Of a stretch of DNA of 60,000 nucleotides, positions 34,456-48,257 are shown in pieces; the stretch's first letter is position 1; each line of letters begins with the position of its first letter. The notes under the pieces are model-generated. The model was not told the origin of the DNA and searched no databases. It was given only the letters and a program-made list of their open reading frames with translations. The DNA is taken from assembly GCA_914767715.1 (NCBI GenBank), contig OU612065.1, positions 20,028,001 through 20,088,000 on the forward strand. The letters run 5' to 3'. The translations under genes and the position numbers were made by a program. The stretch is from Membranipora membranacea (lineage: Eukaryota; Bryozoa; Gymnolaemata; Cheilostomatida; Membraniporidae).

Positions 34456-36840
34456 AAAGTTTGCGTACAGTGCAACCTTTCAACATTCATACATCGGTTC
34501 CTTTAAAATTTTGCAGAAACAAGTCATGATTCTGTGCCAGAGTTTGTGTAGATGGGTTGTAAAATAGTAAATCAAAATTAAAATTTAATCATTTTATGTT
34601 AGAGTTCTTAATGGTGGTTTGTCCATGTCTACTTTGCCTGAGATTAAGGTGATACCCAAACACTCTCTGCTGGTTTCAGCTAACTGTATGTTAGGTGTAT
34701 GATGAACACAACATTGCAAGTTTCAGAATTAGAGACAGGATACAGGCGTAAAAAACAATTAAAATATCGCTCTTCATTTCCATGGCATTACAGTCTACAG
34801 TTTTTTGCATCCAAATCGCAATTAATATTTAGATGCACTATCGCCAGCATTGCCTGGCCTCAGAGGCCACTTTTGTACTATTCTAGGTAGTTTGTCAAAG
34901 AATAATCTGTTATTAAAGCAACCTGCATTAATTAAATTCACATGATTTATTTATAAACTATCTAAAAGAAGAATTGAGTTATCATATTCAATGTTTATCT
35001 TCAGATCGAACCTTTTCACATATGATTCGAAATCTTAAAAGGGGGATTAAAGACACAATGCTTAAACTTAAACAAAAGAAATTCATTTCAAAAGTTACAA
35101 GTTTAAATGGATTTTGTAATGATTGTCAGAGCCAAGTAAGTCGGCAATGCAGAGGACCTGGCTCGGATGGGCGATTCAGGATAAAAAAAATTCAACAACC
35201 AAAGCTAATGTTCATATCCTGCGCAGGTAGGCATTAGTTTTCAAACAGTTGGTGATTGAATGTCACTGCAATCAACTGCATCTGTGGGTGCATTCATGTA
35301 TACAATCAGCAACAAAAAATAAAACTCAAGTTAGGACTTCAGAAAATTTCAGTCACAAAAATATTTCAATGGCAAGCTCTAGGACTAGGATTCTTGAGTA
35401 TGGCGTGCTTGATGAATGTTCGGGTGGAGTATGCTCAGAGCTTGATGATGACAATGAGGTGACTAGGGTTAAAAATTATGGTGAATCTGAATATCTAAAT
35501 AAAATTGCTAAATTATAACATGATATATGAGAAAAATGTCATTCACCTGACCTATCTATCAACTTCAATTTGTCAAAAGATAAAAATATACTTGTGCAAC
35601 TATTGAGCCTACTACTATACCAAATTTCCTGGTTCATGATATGTATTGTGTTTCACAATGTAAAGTAACTTTTTCTTTTACTAGTCAAGTGACAGCGAGT
35701 GAATCAGAAGAGGATAGTCAAGTTGGTGAAGTTGATGAGAGGGATAACCGATACTCTCCAACAGACATTGATGCTGATGATTCAGATTTCGATGGTCAGT
35801 CTCCCCCCCCCCCCCCAATACAGTATACAGTATAAACCACACACCTTAGTGTAACAATTATTGTATTTCACAAGTTATACACAACAACATAACAAGCTTT
35901 CCTGTTTTGTTGTTACTATCGTAAACTATAATAATATTTTGATCATCAGAAAATATTTTTTTACAAATCGATAACAATCATTTGTTGCTGTGTTTTATGT
36001 AAGTTCAGCTTTACAGCAATAAATATCATAAGATCATATGTCGCAAATCAATAACCAACACATCTGTGCATATAAATCCAAATCAGACACTCTATTGGGC
36101 GATCTGTACTGTGACTAAATGTCATAAAGTGAGTTTGAAAATAAAACTTGAGAAATCACGAATGCTTTTTTCCTCCCCTAGGTCAATGGGAAGTATGTAT
36201 ACATGCATTGTCCAATGCATACCAAATTTTAAATCCTTACAGATAAAGATCTGGAAAATCCAAATATCTTTACAGATTGTGGATGGCACAACAGGTTACG
36301 AAGTAATGTCTACGTAAACTTAGGCATTTTTCGGAAAAACGTCTAGTATCCGACCCCAAATTAACATTAACAATGGTCAGGAGCGAAAGAGTTAAGGAAG
36401 CTAAACAAAGACATTTAATGATGACATATTACCAGTTAATGATGGCAAAAACTGATGACAGATATATGTGGTATGTAAACATCCCATTATATCAAATCAT
36501 GGCCTTATACAGATGTCATTAGAAACTCCATAAAATTGCATTGTGGGATACTTCAGGATGGGCCCTACCAGATGCACAACCTTTATCTTCTTGGGAATGA
36601 ACTTGGAGAACCTCTCCTCAGATTGTGACTACAGAGGAGAGCATTCTTGATGAGATCGATGGAGGCATATTTCTATTAAAAATGCCAACTTATTTACCAT
36701 CACTTGTACTTATTCATATGACATCTTGCCCAGGGAAGGCATTCTCTTGGACTTGATTAATTATTCAGTCTTTTCACCCATTTCCAATTTAAATGATTTT
36801 GGATATGCTAAATTATTCCGGATATTTTTAAAATATGTAA
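34456..36840. other. Intergenic with one possible acidic exon
   Basis: A plus-strand stretch at 35686-35795 follows a CTAG acceptor-like site and encodes acidic text (SESEEDSQVGEVDERDNRY, then DIDADDSDFDG). It ends beside a poly-C run. It might be an isolated exon of an unknown gene or chance. Nothing else is supported. Confidence 0.25.
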
Positions 36841-36909
36841 TTTTATTGGCAACCCAAATCATCTGATGGAAAATGTTTTGCACGTAGATGACTTTGGTTG
36901 CCAATAAAA
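36841..36909. repeat. Inverted repeat at the ACE gene end
   Basis: Arms 36841-36864 and 36886-36909 begin and end with TTTTATTGGCAACC and its complement, with two mismatches further in. On the ACE strand the far arm supplies AATAAA at 36842-36847. Confidence 0.7.
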
Positions 36910-39900
36910 GTATATATGATAAACATAATAAATATTATATAAGAAATTATATAAGAAATTGATTTTTCTCATACATACCTCTGGAAGGTCAGTAGGGCAT
37001 TCATCAGTCCATCCAGGATCGTTTGGGTTGTTCTGTTCGTTATACTCAGTCAACCAATCCATAACAGGCTGGAAATACTCTACAAGCGGCCTGGCTGACA
37101 TGGTCTTTGTACCAGTAATGGCCTCAAGAGCTACATCCCAATCTTGGGATGATCCAAGTTTCAGCATGTCTCTGGTAGATTGAGATTAGAGTGAGATCAA
37201 GTACAATGTTAGGGCTTGAGCTTTGTTTAACATCCCTAATAAGTCTTCATTTGAAAAAACTTCACACCGAGTTGCACCATATTCCTCTTATGCTTCTTCA
37301 GGTGGTCTCACGTAACCAGAAATCTGGCAGATGCACATAGCGTTATAGCCTTAAGGTTCACTATTACATCTAATACAGCTGTATGACCGACAAGTACAAC
37401 AACATGAACAAATCACTATCTAGACACACACTGCTTGCCGATCGACTCTGTGATACGAGTCTCTCTGCCATATGGCGACAGTGCCACAAACTGGCCCAAC
37501 TACATTTCACATATAGAAGCTAACTGTTATCTAGTTCAAGTTGGGTGACTTTTCAGTTTATACATTGGATTAATCCAACGCTACAGTGCAAAGATAACCA
37601 ACCTGAATTGATTGGTGCACATGCGCGAAGCAATCTAGACAATTATTGGCAGATGTGTAAGTTTACCCACCCTAGAAGCTTGCCGGCATCTTTAGAATTG
37701 TATATATCACAGTTATGAAGCTCGCCCACATGGCCTGCTGCGTCACATAATGCCTTGTGAAACTGAAACTGTAAGACATAGCTCACAAAGTACCTACAAA
37801 ATAAAATCAATGCTATTTTTGTAATCATTGTCAATACTTCATATTCAATATAAAATATTTTCAACATTTTATATTCATATTTAATATTTCAAAGTCCGCT
37901 AGCAGACACTGTGAAGATACCCTCACCTAGCTAAAGAAATATTTACTGAGTATATTACCAAGCAATGCTGTGTTTATTTGATTTTATATTCGCTGGCTAC
38001 AAGCACTAAGTTAAAACTATCGCTTGGGCATAAATTACAATCCCAGCTTCTGTAGTATACAAACAAGGATTTGTCTTCTTTTTGTCTAGGAGCGTACAAT
38101 TAACAGTATAATTTAACCTGTATACGATATGAGCTATAACAATAAAAATATGATTTTCATAAAACAAATTAAAACTTAAATAGTCAATTGCATAACAATG
38201 CAAAACAAAGGATTCCAGGAAACAATAGAATGAATTAAGAAAAGATAATAGCTCACCTGACGTATGGGGTATTTCCAGGAATGTGGTATTTGGCACCGGG
38301 ATCGAAATCATTCTCTGTCCTCTTGACAGGTGGAGATATTCCTTGATATGTACATCTGTCGGGAATAAGAAATTGAATTAAATAACCATTCAAGTGTTGT
38401 TTTGACATATACCTGTCACCTCATAATTAATTGATAGTATCACTTGCATAATCTGACTGACTGACTCTGCCAAACAACAAATATATTCTTATCAAAAAAT
38501 TCAGATAACAGGAAACTTCGCAGATTCCATGAATATAAAGCTAGCCAGCAAGACAAAGACACAGCCATTCACTTTATAACCTCATGCCAATTCTACAAAC
38601 AGGCGAGGCAGCGAACCTTTGGTCAATACGTCCTAAAGGGGGCAGCTAAGCAAACGTGCATCACAGTTTCAGATTTGCTCCGATTCTTTCGTATTTCGGG
38701 GCAATTTGAACAACGATGCTAGATTAAACTTTGTTTTATGGAAGGCTTGAGTTCTATGGGTCCCTGAGACCTGAACCCAGGTTGATCCGAGTTACCTCCG
38801 TCAGCCCCTTCTCAAAGACAAGACAAGCTAGCCAGGAATATCACATCAGCATAACCTCTATTTTAGCAAAACAAGCCTACTCATACAACCACAAAAATTC
38901 TCAGACTTAGCTTGTCAAGAAATTAAAAATATCAGGGTAGATGTGACGGAAAAGATCAACCACAATTTACCACAAGGGAACATCATTGTTACATTGTATG
39001 TAATGCATGAGAATGTTATCATATAGTAACTACGGGCATACCTTCGCTTCCACCACTCAGAATTCATGTTCTCGGGGGTAATGGAGCCGTCAAACAAAGC
39101 CCATCTGTAATCATCCATTAGTTTTCCAAACGGTAGGAATACTATCTTGTCCAGCGCAATACCCAACATGTAGTTGATCTCGCTCTCTATAAGGGTAAAA
39201 AAGCAAGTCAACAATTAGAGTTTCGCAGGTCAATCCGAATTCAATTCGGAGCGTGACAAGCTTTCACCCATTTGATAGAGTTTTGCCATACATTTTAAAA
39301 GACGTATTGTACAAGTTATCTTAATCGGATCATGGCAGATGAACCAACTAGGGATCTTGATACTTGAATATCATATCACCATTCTCACCTTCTGTTGCCG
39401 TGTACTCATCTATCAGGTTGACTTCTTTCAAATGTTTAGGTGTAGAAACTGACAAAGCCAACACATCACCAACAGCCTCATGGAACCCTGCATTGAATAT
39501 AAGTTGATAATAATAACACTTAGGCCTAGGCATTCCATAGGTCAGCCATCACCCTCTAAACCGGCTGGTAAAGAATTTGTTTATGTTAGCCTACCTTCCT
39601 GCCCAAATCAGTTTTGGCCAGACATTAGTCATAAAGGAATGATAATTGGATTTTAACCATGTGAACATACCAAAAGGATGCAGCAGAATCTGTTTAGCAA
39701 ATGGATAATTTTTCTTTATATTATATAAGCGTTTGCAGGCATCTTGTATGATCACAACAAAAATCCCAACAATACAGGATCAAAGGCAAACGGTAGGTAC
39801 GTTGAACTTTTTGTTTTTTATAATAAAGACTAAAATAACCTCACAAAGGTCAATATTGACTCGACCAAATCATAGAGCTGAATTTAAAATAGTGCGAACT

Positions 39901-42900
39901 TAGAAGGTCTGGTGGGGTTGAGGCCTTATTCAGATAATCTGCTTCGTAAAACTCATGTGACACTCTTTAGATAAGACAAGGATACTTTTAAAGGTTTATG
40001 ATTATTCGATGAGCCTCTTAGAGATAGTTCAAGGACAGGAATGTTTAATACCATCAAAGTTCAACAAATCACAGAGTAGATAGATTACGAAGGTGGTAAC
40101 GATTATTCCACATTTAAAAATTTTAAAATCTCAAAGCGGTACTTCTGGATTAGCCTGCAACAATCAGATTTATTGGGCTGCAGGACATAAGGAACCGCCC
40201 CACTTATCATCTCAAGCTGTGATATGTCATTTTGGGATGGTCAGATGGCGCAATCGATTAGCACTTGCTATTCACTGCCAGGCAATTGGTGTTGGTGCCG
40301 TAGGAAAAGTGGGTTCAGGTCCCACCGGGATAGCATTCTCTACTGCTTGGTTGTTTTCATTTATTGGATATTAACTTAGGTAACAAGGGAACGATACCTT
40401 CAATTCGATCAATGCATAATACTTGATATCAAGTTTTGAGCATTGAATCAAAAGACTCCAAAGATATTACCTGGATTTGCACCATCCTGGAATGAATATG
40501 GCTGATCCTTATACTGCAGGTAATACTGTATGTGACCCATTTCATGATGAACGGTAATGAAATCCTCCATCGTTTTGCGTGTACATTGCTTTATCCTGAA
40601 AAAAAAACAAGACAAATGGATCATCTTACAAAGAAAAGAGGCTTTATCAATTGAAAACAAGGGTTTGAATTTACATCATTGTGACCTAAACTCATGATTC
40701 CGGTTATAAGGAAACAGGAGACTACTTAACAATGAGTAAGTAAATACTGGGCATCATAATAACAAGTTATTTGTACCTTTGTATTGTAACTTTATACAAA
40801 TTCTAACCTGGCCCCTGACATGGCAAATTTCTGCATAATGATAATATGCATAGATAATGCCTATTTGTAGAAGAATAAGCTGGAGAAATGGACTTAAAAT
40901 ATCTAGGTTATCGACAACCCTTGATGTTTTTTATTCTGTAGACATAAACTTATAGTTTTCCAGAGTGGAATGAACATAAATTGACCAGCCTTTACTGGTA
41001 GAGGAATTTCTTTGTAAAGGATTTTCCTCCATTTTCAAACATGAGCAGAAACCACAACCACAGCCCACAACCAAATAATTGTGTGGACTGCTTTTTAGTT
41101 GGTGCCTATAATACATTTCCCCATTAACGATAATTAAAAGAATGTTGTAGGTGTCATTAACCTCATTATTATAGTAGCTTCGATACTTTTCCTACTATAT
41201 GGTTCACATGGAAAATAAACAAATTGCACTATGGGAATTTTATGTGCATGCCACATTGTCAAGGTAGTATGTAACAGGCAAAATGTTCACCTGAAATCTT
41301 TTCCGTCGCCGAAGTCCCAGGCAGAGGCGTGACACACAACGTCGCGTCCGTCAGCAGGCTTCTCAAGCATTGAGTTGGCCCAGAATTCATCAGTCACCGG
41401 CTCAAGACCAAGGGAGACAAAAAATTCATCTGACATTTGGAATATCTCCACTATGGATTTCTGGTAAAGAAGAAAAAAGGAGGTCATTTCAAGTGTTGAT
41501 GACAAGCAATCAAGGCATCATAGAAGCTACCTCAACGGGGAAATTAGATTAATCGGAGGGATAACAGGGTCCTTACCAGTGAGTTGTGCAAGTCAAATAT
41601 AAAACCTGATGTAAATTTGATAGATTGGCAACAATAACGAACAAGTCACATCATTAGATTTCACTTTCTCAAGCGTGTTTGTGACTTTCTCCAGCAGATT
41701 GTAGGAGTACCTGTCTACTTAATGCCTCTTCAATATTATTTCTAATCTCCATATCACATTTCTTATGTAGATCAAGCAGTAGCCAAGATCAAACAAGCAT
41801 TATCCATACTCTGACTTATAAGAAAGTACCTCTTAAGTGAGCAATCTTGAGAGCTACATAATATTATGAGCATGTTATAAAAAGCCAAAAGTAAGTTGAA
41901 AAAAGTAAATTACCGCTTGAAGTGCTGGTGTAGCGTTTACAGGAGCAGATGACGCATAAGGCAGAACGAGATCTTCTATATTACTCCAGGTCTGCGCCCA
42001 CATGTTTCCTATTACAGTAAGAAGAGAAAACACACATGTGTACTACAGAGACATTCCTCAAATATTACACAGATTACTAACACTCCATTCGGTACATAAT
42101 AGGGGTCGTCAATTAGTCGAGCTTGAAGACGGATTTCGACTAATAAAGCAGTATGATACAATCACACCAAAAGGATGTGATACAGTTATGCTTTGATATT
42201 CCCAAACTGACAAACATAGATGGCCCATCCTTGGCTATGCTTCCGATTAGTTGTGCTTGGCAATGTTCCATATCCCGGCGTGAAAAGCGGCGTTGGCATG
42301 ATCAAACCATAATCCTTTAATCTGGTGGGAGTTGAGTTCAAAAGCGTTGTTAAGAAAGCCCCCAGCCGCCTGCTGGTTGGAAAATTTAAGGTGGTGTATT
42401 CTTAATAATGGTGTTTAGCCAAGGGTACTGGATCTATGTCAATAGGCAACTGACGACTGGACAAATGATCATGAATTGTCCATACTGAAAGTTGGACAGG
42501 TGCCGATGGGTGAGTGTGAAGCACAAGCCGAACACACCGTTCGGAATTGTCCAGCGTATAAGGGAGAAAGAAATTAAGGAGACTATATTTACGGATGGGC
42601 GGACAAGGAAGGGCTGGTGAATGATGAACCCGGACAAGGATGGAAATCCATGACTTATTGTGATCCCAGCAACCTGACCTTCTCATCCAGACAGTCGATA
42701 TTGTTATTGTAATAAAAACTCATACCAAACATATGACCATTCAACTGCAATATATCTCACCTAGTAAATGAGCTGGAATATGTCCAGAGCTAGGGAATAT
42801 CTCTTGACCATACCTCTGTTTCAACTTATTTTTCACGTAGATATGAAGCTGAAATAAAAAGGAAATGTTACTCCTTGGTAAAAGTATATAGCCTAGTCAG

Positions 42901-45900
42901 CTGGGCTATCAGCGCATTGATTCTTTATGGTCTAAAAACGCATATGAAGTTGTTGAGCAGAGTGGGAGCGGGGTCACCCAGTAGTAGTGGAAAAAGATGA
43001 AACCGATAGCTGGTACAGTCTGACCCAAAGACTGAGACAGGACCCTGATTTGAATATATGTATAGCTGTGTCAGTGGGATATCAGCACATATATTAGTTG
43101 GAGGACTGATTCATAACAGCCTACAATGTGTATATAATGTGATATATGTGCATATAATGTGCATATAATGTGATATGATTTATTCCAAGAAACATTTTAT
43201 GAAGAACAACTGATTAACGACTTTTTAATTTGTTCCTGATCGTTCTGAATAGTTGAATGTGCTTGCAATGCTTTTGACAATTAATTTCCATCCCTGAAAA
43301 AAAAATCATACCAAATGGTGTAATGTAACCATAGACCTAGTCTGAGCCCCCAGACTCATGCCCCCCCCCCCCCCCTACCCTCTGCCCAACATATGTATGT
43401 ATAATATAGAACATGTGTATTTCATACTTGCAGCTGATTATTTAGCATTTCATAAAACTAGAATGATGTTTTTAATTTATCAAAGATACATTACCTGCTT
43501 GTAAAAAGGTTTCAGCTCCTCGTATAGCCTCTCGATGTCGGCCCTGAAGTCGTAATTGTCTAACTTATATCCATCTCTCCAATACTCTCCGGTGTCCGCA
43601 TAACCTAAGCAAAAACAAAAAGATGACTATATAATTATCACTACACATGACCCAAATCGTAAACAAAGCGATAATAGAGTAAGGACCTTGCCAATTAAAG
43701 ACACCAATATTTATCTAAATATAGCAGCAAAAAATGCTTATGCCAGCACAGTTTAAAATGGTCTGAAGAAGGACTGTCCTACTTTTTGACCAGTTATCAA
43801 ATGAGGGAGGGCTTTGAGAGCTGTTATAGACCAAGGAGTTGTAAGCTGTGCAACTTGAGCTCAGGTAAAACCATAAACATATAAATACTCTAGAGTACTT
43901 ACATGTTTATGGGTAAAACAAATTCTTATTAGCAAGGTGGGTACCACTGATTGGTAATATGGACCAATTAACCAGAGTTTCATAGTATGTATAAAAACCA
44001 AAAGAATCTGCCTTCTCCCTAGCCATGAAAGGTATTTTCTTTGACATTAACCAGTAGGATGATGTTGGAAAATCATGTGCACCATTTTACGAGAGTTCCA
44101 AATGACCCTGCATAAAGCGATTGCTTCATTTAGTTTATCTTTTCAGTTTACATAAGTGAGAACTATGTCGATTGCACCAAATTCTCAATAAACAACACCA
44201 TTATGATCGGTGAGAGGCTGGACGACTTACCATTCAGGACAGCAGCCTTATTCATCAATTCGACGAACCTCTGATACTTTTTCCTCATTTTTGGCCCTGT
44301 GGCGTCCCTCCAGCTCTTCCAGACCCATAACAGCTTTTCTGGATCTCTCTCTGAAGCCAACATCTCTGTCAATTCTGTATGGAGGATATATTATTAACAG
44401 ATAATAGATCATCATTAATGACCCTACTGGAAAGCCGAGCCCTAAAGATTTATATTTTATTGCCATTGATAATAGTTATTATATGACCACTAGAATCTAA
44501 TCCTAGTTTTCAATGTCATAAAATTTGCATATGGATGTGTAACTATACCACTACGTTCAACCACCTGCCAGCCAAGTGTCAAAATTAGGCTTCACCATTA
44601 AGAATTTTAGATTATGAGGGCAGCAATTGATGTGGTTGTCCCATACACAAACGCTGTGAAATATATATCGAAGAAGACAGCAACAATTAGTGATTATAAT
44701 AAATTTGACTGGAGGGGGTGGACCTGTTATATCACTCAACGTATCAGATATCTCAATAGAGTTGATAAATACCGCACCCGCAGAGTCTGAGAACTATATG
44801 AGGAAGGAAAGAATATTTGATAGAATACTTTGATTCATATTGGACAATATTTTAAATATATTATTATGAGCGTATTTATTAGGCAGGTGAAAACAGTGGG
44901 CAATAAAAAAACTCCAAAATCTGCCATTTAAACTCTTAAAATTATGAGGAATAGTGACAAAGTACATGAGTACCATAGAGATGGTCAGGTTTTGGTAACT
45001 GTGATTACGAATCTGGATTTGCATAAAAATCTGTAATTTTTCCAGGTAAATCATATCTTCATCTTTCTCTAGGCAATGACCAAAATTGCATCATAAACGC
45101 AAAGCCATAAATCATTCCAAAAGCATAAGAAAGTACTACAGCTTTTCCCATGGTGAGTGGAATAAATCTGCATTGTTCTGTGTTCTTGGCAAAAATCATC
45201 AGTTGCAGTGGCAAAATGCATAACCTGCAAGACCACTAGAACAAGTATGTTCCCTCTGTGGTGGCGGAGGGATACTGCAAATGTTTGGTATCTGGCGTGG
45301 CGCCTCGATACCAAACATTTGCAATATCTCTCCGCCACCACAGAGGGAACATACTTGTTCTAGCAGACCCCAGTTGTGTAAGCTTAGTCAGTGGATATTG
45401 AAAGTCTCTTTTATGACAATGATGAATCACTCATTAGCTAATCCTTAATTGAGCATGCGAAGATAAAAACAGATTATGTCAGTAATAGTGTAAAGTGAAA
45501 GCACACATAAAGTAAGGATAAGCTGGAAGCAATTACTGCTTTGTGTGTAGGAAAAAAACCAACACTACTCATAGCCAATCATGGGACACAAAAACATGTA
45601 GGTGTTTGATAAACATATTTTAATTTATCTTTTGAATCACCAACACTGTCCAGTCTAAGATTTTAAAAGATACATAACTGGGGTGTTATGTGGAAGAAGA
45701 AACAAGCATCGGGGAAATGTTTGATTTTACCCAAATCATAGCACTGGAAACGTGACAGCCGTTAGACACTATAGCACTTCGATTCATGCCTGAAGAACTC
45801 ACCTGGTTCCAGGTTCAATTCAGTTTTACCGTCTTTACATACTTTCCCCTTCCCGTATAATGAATCAAGCTCAGCAGATAGCAAGTTTACCTGGAAAGAA

Positions 45901-47690
45901 AAGACACAAAGAAATGATTAACCCTCAATCCTTCCTTCAGCAGTCCAGATAGACCCAAGGGTGTACCTAAGACGGATTAATTTTAGATTAAATTAAAATG
46001 ACACTTGACATTTTCTCTCTCTCTCTCTCTCTTCAATTTTCTAATACTGTCTTTAACAGAGTGACGTTGGACAGCGGCTGGTTATGTAGTCATGTCAGTC
46101 GTTCAGATTTGGTCTTTTATAAATGTATGCATGGCGTTGTGTTGGGCCAGTTTGCAAAGCATAAACGGAGAGGGCCATGATTGAATTGGCATCAAAAGGA
46201 ATAACTGACAAGCAAAAATATTTTGAGGTTAAAATTTAGTGTCAGAGGGATGTCAGAGTAAGAAAACCTGACAACATAATCAACCAATTGAGGAAATGAT
46301 AATCACAATAACATATTTATAGACCTAGTGATGCAATAGTAGTGAAAAACAAGAGTTACAAGTAACAATCCTGACATGCGACTATTGTCGATGAGGGGAA
46401 AACATGTACGTATATAAAATATACGACGCAAAGTAAAAATGATAAACTTACCTCTGTAAATTCTGCATCGCTGAGTGCAGCCCAACCCTTGTTAGCGAGA
46501 CCTTGGAAAACATTCTTCAGTGTTTTATTTTGAAAGTTCTGCCAATCAAACTTGGAAGCATTCGCTGACGCCTCATTGGTGAATGCTTTCGATATCTCAC
46601 TGTAGGCCAGCTGAAAGAATGTAAGTTTGCCAGCGTACATTTATGATTGACACCAGAACAATAACGAATAAGATACCACCAGTTCCTGATGGGTTTGGGT
46701 GTAAGTTACTAATATTTGATGGAAAGTGGTCGCCAGAAGAGACATTCTGATTGGACGAAATCTGACAGCCAGGCGCAAGTCCCCCTCCTTTGCATGTATT
46801 TTTGCTGATATTAATTTAATAAGCAAGTTTTCCTCATAATTTTAATTTAATGGGGTTAATAAGTGCCAAACAAACAACAGTTTTTGCATGGTTCAGGATG
46901 ATCTAGCGGATATTTGAGTAGTTGATTAGGCTGCTATGAGAATTATCTCATGTTTTTTGATACAGTGTGAACGCAGCTATTAAATAGTAACGGACTCTCA
47001 CTATCATCCTGTGCTTCAGGGTGGGATAAAATTAAACTGTTGGGCAAAAACATTTAAAGGACACTTAATCCCATGACATTCGCCTGATCTGATCTGATCC
47101 ATCACAATAAAGAATATAATTGTTTAACAATTAAGAGTTTTCAAGAAATACTACCACAGTAGAAGTATGCACATCAAACAGCATCTCATGTAAAAATAGG
47201 GTTGCACACATGGACTTTGTGTAACAATTTGTGGACAGGAATCACACATTAATGGATGAGTATAGAGATACATGGTAATGTTTTTCTCCGTACACACCAC
47301 TCACATTTCCAGTCCATGTTTTCAACAGGAAAGTATGCCATAAATTCATAAATTATATACTCAAATTAGAGCCACATTCTGCATGCCTTCTGCCATTTAT
47401 ACCTTTATATCTAAACAACCCTATATAAGTAGCGCACCAACTTCTTTCTTCCTAAAAACAGTTATGGAAATTTTGTAAAAACAACTCAAACTTACCATTT
47501 TAGCTTGGTTTTCATCTGTCAGATTGGTGTAATAAGCCCATGATAAATGTGAGCCGGCATTGCCACTTTTAGCTGCAGCGTGTCCGTACTGTTCAAACCA
47601 ATCCCAGGCTATGCTTTCATCGGTAATCAGCTGAGAGTTTCCTAAAATTACTAGAGCAGCAAAAGCTGCGAGTACAGTTATTTGTGACAT
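36859..47690 (-). CDS. ACE: Angiotensin-converting enzyme, single-domain M2 peptidase
   Basis: Fourteen exons join in frame: 47690-47496, 46610-46452, 45890-45803, 44374-44231, 43604-43495, 42848-42761, 42008-41914, 41460-41291, 40595-40471, 39487-39389, 39186-39042, 38355-38257, 37793-37671 and 37171-36979, 611 residues. A signal peptide ([20 protein letters not shown]) opens it. Zinc ligands are His367 and His371 of HHEMGH and Glu395 of FHEAVGDV, spaced 28 as in human ACE. Glu368 is the catalytic base. Lys495, His497, Tyr504, Arg506 (chloride site) and Tyr507 match human K511-Y523. It should be a secreted or surface dipeptidyl carboxypeptidase. The end is unsure: a GTATGT donor follows Pro-Glu at 36979, but no further exon was found. 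Read through, the frame stops at 36859, 12 bp before AATAAA. Insect AnCE has a similar length and lacks a membrane anchor. Confidence 0.93.
40236..40350 (+). mobile_element. tRNA-derived SINE in an ACE intron
   Basis: A-box-like AGATGGCGCAATCGATTAGC and a B box GGTTCAGGTCC (40312-40322) followed by CACCGGGATAGCA. The tail after the B box matches the SINE at 7776-7950. Antisense to ACE, between exons 9 and 10. Confidence 0.6.
43126..43180. repeat. ATATAATGTG microsatellite
   Basis: Imperfect repeats of GCATATAATGTG / GATATATGTG in an ACE intron. Confidence 0.7.
43362..43376. repeat. Poly-C tract in an ACE intron
   Basis: A run of C next to CAGACTCATG, in text shared with 33030-33075. Other C or G runs lie at 17161, 28510, 29526, 33055, 35801 and 51511. 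Confidence 0.7.
45236..45363. repeat. Near-perfect hairpin in an ACE intron, 57-bp arms
   Basis: Arms 45236-45292 and 45307-45363 are inverted copies differing at two places, both of which would be G-U pairs in RNA. The arm begins CTAGAACAAGTATGTTCCCT. The 14-base loop can pair further (GGCG with CGCC). Intron between ACE exons 3 and 4. A related fragment with ACAGAGGGAACA lies at 50522-50545. Confidence 0.9.
46014..46033. repeat. TC dinucleotide microsatellite
   Basis: About ten CT units in the intron between ACE exons 2 and 3. Confidence 0.85.
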
Positions 47691-47757
47691 AACAGCAGGC
47701 TAGACTAGTTCTTATGCCTCACTGATGATAATTGAATCCACACTTTGCATCAAGACT

Positions 47758-47765
47758 TATTTATA
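47758..47765 (-). promoter_or_regulatory. TATA box of ACE
   Basis: TATAAATA on the minus strand, 68 bp before the ACE ATG. The predicted five-prime UTR is about 35-40 bases. Confidence 0.65.
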
Positions 47766-47769
47766 CAGA

Positions 47770-48257
47770 TGGGAACAATTCTTTCTGCATGTAATATTTA
47801 GCCAATGAAAATTCGCGTTGACGGAATATCTATTTTGTAAGGAGCAGAAAATTCCTTATCTTTAATATGATTAAGAATCTGAATCACTAGCAAAAATAAC
47901 AACAATATCACGATAATGTTATCAATTTGCGCTTAAATTCTTACCAAAAGAAGATTGCCAATTGCATAACCACAAGATGTGTCAACAAACCGGATCACAT
48001 AGAATGTATCCTCCATTCATAATCATCATGGAGATAAGATAACACAACGTAACATAAACAATAACAGTAGAGACAAGAAGTCAAATCTTGTTTTCATAAC
48101 AAAAAATGAGTGATTGCTTACTTTAATTTGTCGATCAAGATCCAAATGAATGTATAAATTAGATCTTAATGTATAAATTAGTGTTAAAGACAGCAAAAAA
48201 ACAACCACTATTCATATCAACGTTATCTCATAGCAATGAGCAAAAAAGCAAAATTTA
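47770..48257. other. ACE upstream region
   Basis: AT-rich, no gene. Any proximal ACE control sites should lie here, before the hAT-like element. Confidence 0.4.

Noticed and set aside
35249-35518. Overlapping ORFs of 89 and 68 codons
   Set aside because: Two frames open at once, no recognisable motif.
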